DNA from: CAWCDJ01 sp963836015
GTDB taxonomy: Bacteria > Acidobacteriota > Terriglobia > Bryobacterales > Bryobacteraceae
Reading direction: 5' to 3'
DNA: 64,000 bases
Assembly: GCA_963836015.1 (NCBI GenBank)
Contig: CAWIIF010000015.1
Location: 1,426,001 to 1,490,000 of the forward strand
Positions 61,089 through 64,000 of this stretch are shown in pieces (position 1 is the first letter of the stretch; every line of letters starts with the position of its first letter). A program made the translations under genes and the position numbers. The notes under the pieces were generated by a model, which ran no database searches, had not been told where the DNA came from, and worked only from the letters and a program-made list of their open reading frames with translations.

Positions 61089-63722
61089 GTGACAGGTAAC
61101 CAGATTCGCCGGCGTTTTCTCGATTTCTTTGCCGAAAGAGGCCACCGCGTGGTGCGCAGCTCCTCGCTCGTGCCCGCCAACGACCCCACGCTGCTGTTCA
61201 CCAACGCGGGCATGGTCCAGTTCAAGGACGTCTTCCTCGGCCTCGAGAAGCGCGACTACAACCGCGCCGCCAGCTCTCAGAAGTGCGTGCGCGCCGGCGG
61301 CAAGCACAACGATCTCGAAAATGTCGGCTACACCCGCCGCCATCACACGTTCTTCGAGATGCTCGGCAACTTCTCCTTCGGCGACTACTTCAAAGCCGAC
61401 GCCATCCGCTTCGCCTGGGACCTCATCACCAAGGAATACGGCCTGCCCAAAGACAAGCTCTACGTCACCGTCTTCCGCGAAGACGACGACGCCGAAGAGC
61501 TCTGGCAGTCCGTCGCCGGCGTCCCCAAAGACCGCATTTTCCGCCTCGACGAAGCGGATAACTTCTGGCAGATGGGCGATACCGGACCCTGCGGCCCGTG
61601 CTCCGAGATCCACTACGATCTCGGCGTCGAAGCCGCCGAGCCCGGTCGCGAGCACGAGCAGTTCCCCAGCGATGCCGGCGGCCGCTTCGTCGAAATCTGG
61701 AACCTCGTCTTCATGCAGTACGATCGCGACGCCTCCGGCAAGCTCACTCCGCTGCCGCGCCCCTCCATCGATACCGGAATGGGCCTCGAGCGCGTCGCCG
61801 CCGTCCTCCAGGGCAAGCTCTCCAACTACGAGACCGACCTCATCTATCCGATCATCGAGCATGCCGCCGGCCTGTGGAATGTCGCTCCCGGCTCCGAATC
61901 CCGCGTCGATACCGCGCTCCGCATCGCCGCCGACCACGCCCGCTCCGCCGCCTTCCTGATTCACGACGGCGTCATTCCCTCCAACGAGGGCCGCGGCTAC
62001 GTGCTTCGCAAAATCATGCGCCGCGCCATGCGCAACGCCCGCCTGGTCGGCGTCGAGGAGCCGTTCCTCTACAAGCTCACCGGCTTCGTCGCCGAGCACA
62101 TGCAGGAAGCCTACCCCGAGATGCTCGAGAGCGTGCAGCGCGTCGCCCGCGTCGTCAAGGACGAGGAGCACCGCTACGCCACCACCTTCCTCGAAGCCGA
62201 GAAGCAGTTCAACGCCGCCATTCAGGGCGTCGATAGCGCCATTCCCGGCGCCGTCGCCTTCAAGCTCTACGACACCTACGGCCTGGCCCTCGACGAGCAG
62301 GAGGACATGGCTCGCGAGCACTCGCTCACCATCGACCGCGCCGGCTTCGAGCAGGAGATGGAGCGGCAGCGCGAGCGCGCCCGCGCCAGTTGGCGGGGCG
62401 CCGAAAAGGGCGCGGTCGTTCCCGCCTACCAGAAGCTGCTCGAACAGGGCCGCACGAAATTCCTGGGCTACACCGACCTCGAGGCCAGTTCCCGCGTCAT
62501 CGGCTTGTTGATCGAGAAGCAGATCGTCGAAGAGGTTCCCGAGGGCGTCCACGCCGAGCTGGTCTTCGATCAGACCCCGTTCTACGCCGAGGCCGGCGGC
62601 CAGGTCGGCGATCGCGGCGCTCTCTACTCCGATTCCGGCGAGAAGGTCGCCGATGTCCAGTCCACCTTCCCCGGCGTGCCCGGCCTCTCCGTGCACCGCA
62701 TCGCCACCCTCGCGCCAATCCGCGTGGGCGACCTGCTGCGCGCCGAAGTGGCCGCCCCGCTGCGCGACTCCACCCGCCGCAACCATACCGCCACCCACCT
62801 GCTGCACGCCGCCCTGCGCCAGGTGCTCGGCACTCACGTCAAGCAGGCCGGCAGCGTGGTCGAGCCCGGCCGCCTGCGCTTCGACTTCACCCACTACGCC
62901 GCCATGGACCGCGCCGAGACCGAGGAGGTCGAGCGCCTCATGAACGATGAGGTCTTGAAGAACATCCAGGTCGAGACCAAAATCATGCCGCTCGACCAGG
63001 CCCTCACCACCGGAGCGATGGCCCTGTTCGGCGAGAAGTACGGCGAAGAGGTCCGCGTCGTTTCCGTCCCCGGCTTCAGCCGCGAGTTGTGCGGCGGCAC
63101 GCATGTGCGCCGCACCGGCGATATCGGAATCTGCAAAATAGTCTATGAAGGAAGCATCTCGGCCGGCGTGCGGCGCATCGAGGCCATCACCGGCGATACG
63201 GCCCTCCGCCAGTATCAGGAGTCCACGGACGTGCTGCGCCGCGTCGCCGGAATGTTCCGCGCTTCCGAGCCCGAGCTGATCGAGCACGTCGAAAAGATGC
63301 TCTCCACCGAACGTGCCCTCGAAAAACAGGTCGAGCAGCTCAAGAACAAGCTCGCCCAGTCCGCCGCCGGCGACCTCGAATCGCGCGCCCGCACGGTGAA
63401 GGATTCGCGCGTCGTCGCCGCCCGCCTCGACGGCATGGACCGCGCCCAGATGCGCGCCCTCGCCGATTCCCTGCGCAACAAGTGGAAGAGCGCAGTGGTC
63501 GTGCTGGCCTCCGCCGAAGACGGCGCCGTCTCCATCATCTCCGCCGTCACCAAGGACCTCACGGGCAAGGTGCATGCCGGCAAGCTCGTCTCCGCCATCG
63601 CGCAGGCCGTCGGCGGCAAAGGCGGCGGCCGCCCCGATATGGCCGAAGGCGGCGGCAAAGATCCGTCCGCGCTCGATGCCGCTCTCGAAACCGTCTACCG
63701 CGATGTCGAATCCAAGATCTGA
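61089..63722 (+). CDS. alaS: Alanyl-tRNA synthetase
   Basis: An 877-residue class II synthetase with GTG start and AAGGA upstream. Motif 1 region (LVPANDPTLLFTNAGMVQFK), motif 2 (RRHHTFFEMLGNFSFGDYF), motif 3 (DTGMGLERVAAVLQG), editing domain with metal ligands NHTATHLLHAAL and LCGGTHVRRTGD, and a C-terminal C-Ala domain (GGRPDMAEGGGKD). Full length for the family. The next start codon lies inside its last 20 bases. Confidence 0.98.
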   Translation: MTGNQIRRRFLDFFAERGHRVVRSSSLVPANDPTLLFTNAGMVQFKDVFLGLEKRDYNRAASSQKCVRAGGKHNDLENVGYTRRHHTFFEMLGNFSFGDYFKADAIRFAWDLITKEYGLPKDKLYVTVFREDDDAEELWQSVAGVPKDRIFRLDEADNFWQMGDTGPCGPCSEIHYDLGVEAAEPGREHEQFPSDAGGRFVEIWNLVFMQYDRDASGKLTPLPRPSIDTGMGLERVAAVLQGKLSNYETDLIYPIIEHAAGLWNVAPGSESRVDTALRIAADHARSAAFLIHDGVIPSNEGRGYVLRKIMRRAMRNARLVGVEEPFLYKLTGFVAEHMQEAYPEMLESVQRVARVVKDEEHRYATTFLEAEKQFNAAIQGVDSAIPGAVAFKLYDTYGLALDEQEDMAREHSLTIDRAGFEQEMERQRERARASWRGAEKGAVVPAYQKLLEQGRTKFLGYTDLEASSRVIGLLIEKQIVEEVPEGVHAELVFDQTPFYAEAGGQVGDRGALYSDSGEKVADVQSTFPGVPGLSVHRIATLAPIRVGDLLRAEVAAPLRDSTRRNHTATHLLHAALRQVLGTHVKQAGSVVEPGRLRFDFTHYAAMDRAETEEVERLMNDEVLKNIQVETKIMPLDQALTTGAMALFGEKYGEEVRVVSVPGFSRELCGGTHVRRTGDIGICKIVYEGSISAGVRRIEAITGDTALRQYQESTDVLRRVAGMFRASEPELIEHVEKMLSTERALEKQVEQLKNKLAQSAAGDLESRARTVKDSRVVAARLDGMDRAQMRALADSLRNKWKSAVVVLASAEDGAVSIISAVTKDLTGKVHAGKLVSAIAQAVGGKGGGRPDMAEGGGKDPSALDAALETVYRDVESKI

Positions 63723-64000
63723 ATCCTTTGACACTCTCGTCGTCGGCGCCGGCCCCACCGGCCTCGCCTGCGGCATCGAACTGCAGAACCGCGGCGTCAA
63801 AACCGTCCTGGTGGATAAGGGGTGCGTAGTGAACTCGATTTATCACTACCCCACCAACATGACCTTTTTCACCACGCCCGAGCTGCTGGAAATCGGCAAC
63901 ATGCCGATGACCAGCCTCAACGACAAGCCCAACCGCATCGAGGCTCTCAAGTACTATCGCCGGGTTGCCGACCATTACCGCCTGGATATCCGCCAGTACC
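63703..64000 (+). CDS. ypdA: YpdA-like bacillithiol disulfide reductase (partial)
   Basis: The ATG at 63703 overlaps the alaS 3' end by 20 bases; the frame is open to the window end (about 99 residues). It opens with the FAD-binding Rossmann motif (TLVVGAGPTGLACGIELQNR), followed by VVNSIYHYPTNMTFFTTPEL and EALKYYRRVADHYRLDIRQY. This is the start of YpdA-type flavoprotein disulfide reductases, which lack the usual redox cysteine pair of thioredoxin reductases and recycle bacillithiol disulfide. C-terminus not in the window. Confidence 0.9.
   Translation, partial: MSNPRSESFDTLVVGAGPTGLACGIELQNRGVKTVLVDKGCVVNSIYHYPTNMTFFTTPELLEIGNMPMTSLNDKPNRIEALKYYRRVADHYRLDIRQY

Noticed and set aside
60918..63800. 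Long minus-strand frame opposite alaS
   Set aside because: Low-complexity Gly/Ala/Asp/Glu sequence mirroring the third-position bias of alaS; no domain recognised.
1..64000. CRISPR array, prophage or integrated element
   Set aside because: No regularly spaced short repeats, integrase, terminase or capsid genes; the fibre-like gene at 52843 is the only phage-like feature and sits in an exported operon.

Overview
The window reads as one chromosomal segment of a high-GC member of the Acidobacteriota, most probably of the Solibacter/Bryobacter lineage (Bryobacterales). Marker families support this: a VWFA-related acidobacterial protein (3057-4052), a stand-alone domain of the Solibacter TIGR03437 type (44545-45324), an ADOP-type MacB/FtsX permease (37306-39837), a Ser/Thr kinase with TPRs paired with an X6-type ECF sigma factor (30573-34110), a HAF-repeat exported protein, a PEP-CTERM protein and a DUF1080 domain. 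There is no CRISPR array, no intact insertion sequence, and no rRNA or tRNA gene that I could support.

Layout. 1-4.1 kb: exported repeat proteins (BNR propeller, TPR, VWFA). 4.2-13.0 kb: a signalling block with a sigma-54 response regulator, an ECF sigma factor, a soluble histidine-kinase-like protein, a GAF/PAS hybrid kinase and a PAS-receiver protein, plus an outer-membrane barrel. 13.2-17.6 kb: an operon of ECF sigma factor, transmembrane zinc-finger anti-sigma factor, unknown protein and TPR-CHAT lipoprotein. 17.7-26.1 kb: housekeeping genes in two tightly overlapping operons (larC-metG-tatD-polyprenyl synthase, and uppS-cdsA), then PilZ and Fpg/Nei genes. 26.1-30.4 kb: an EmrA-EmrB-TolC-like efflux operon. 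30.5-41.5 kb: sigma factor/kinase pair, HAF protein, copper monooxygenase-like cytochrome, ADOP permease and a tannase-like esterase. 41.6-44.4 kb: pyrR-pyrB-pyrC. 44.5-49.9 kb: TIGR03437 domain, DnaC-like ATPase, glycosidase-like protein, small zinc ribbon and DUF1080 protein. 50.0-55.1 kb: a four-gene operon of exported proteins. 55.5-59.0 kb: PEP-CTERM protein, ECF sigma/NrsF pair and a divergent secreted propeller. 59.7-64.0 kb: PLP-dependent sulfur amino acid enzyme, alaS and the start of ypdA.

The most interesting unit is the sigma/anti-sigma/unknown/TPR-CHAT operon. A periplasmic, lipid-anchored CHAT protease with an intact His-Cys pair is co-transcribed with a membrane-spanning anti-sigma factor, which suggests a stress pathway controlled by proteolysis. 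The CHAT-plus-sigma-factor combination recalls the TPR-CHAT protease systems of type III-E CRISPR loci, but here there is no CRISPR and the protease is predicted to be exported.

Two window-wide patterns also matter. Five otherwise intact genes (tatD, the HAF gene, the tannase, pyrC and the PLP enzyme) each carry exactly one frame disruption, always equivalent to +1 base. Assembly insertions are the likely cause, so these genes should be read as probably functional. A dispersed intergenic hairpin with compensatory base changes occurs four times between 44.4 and 59.6 kb, sometimes followed by a second hairpin. Start codons were chosen by ribosome-binding sites and overlaps where visible; several remain uncertain and are marked.
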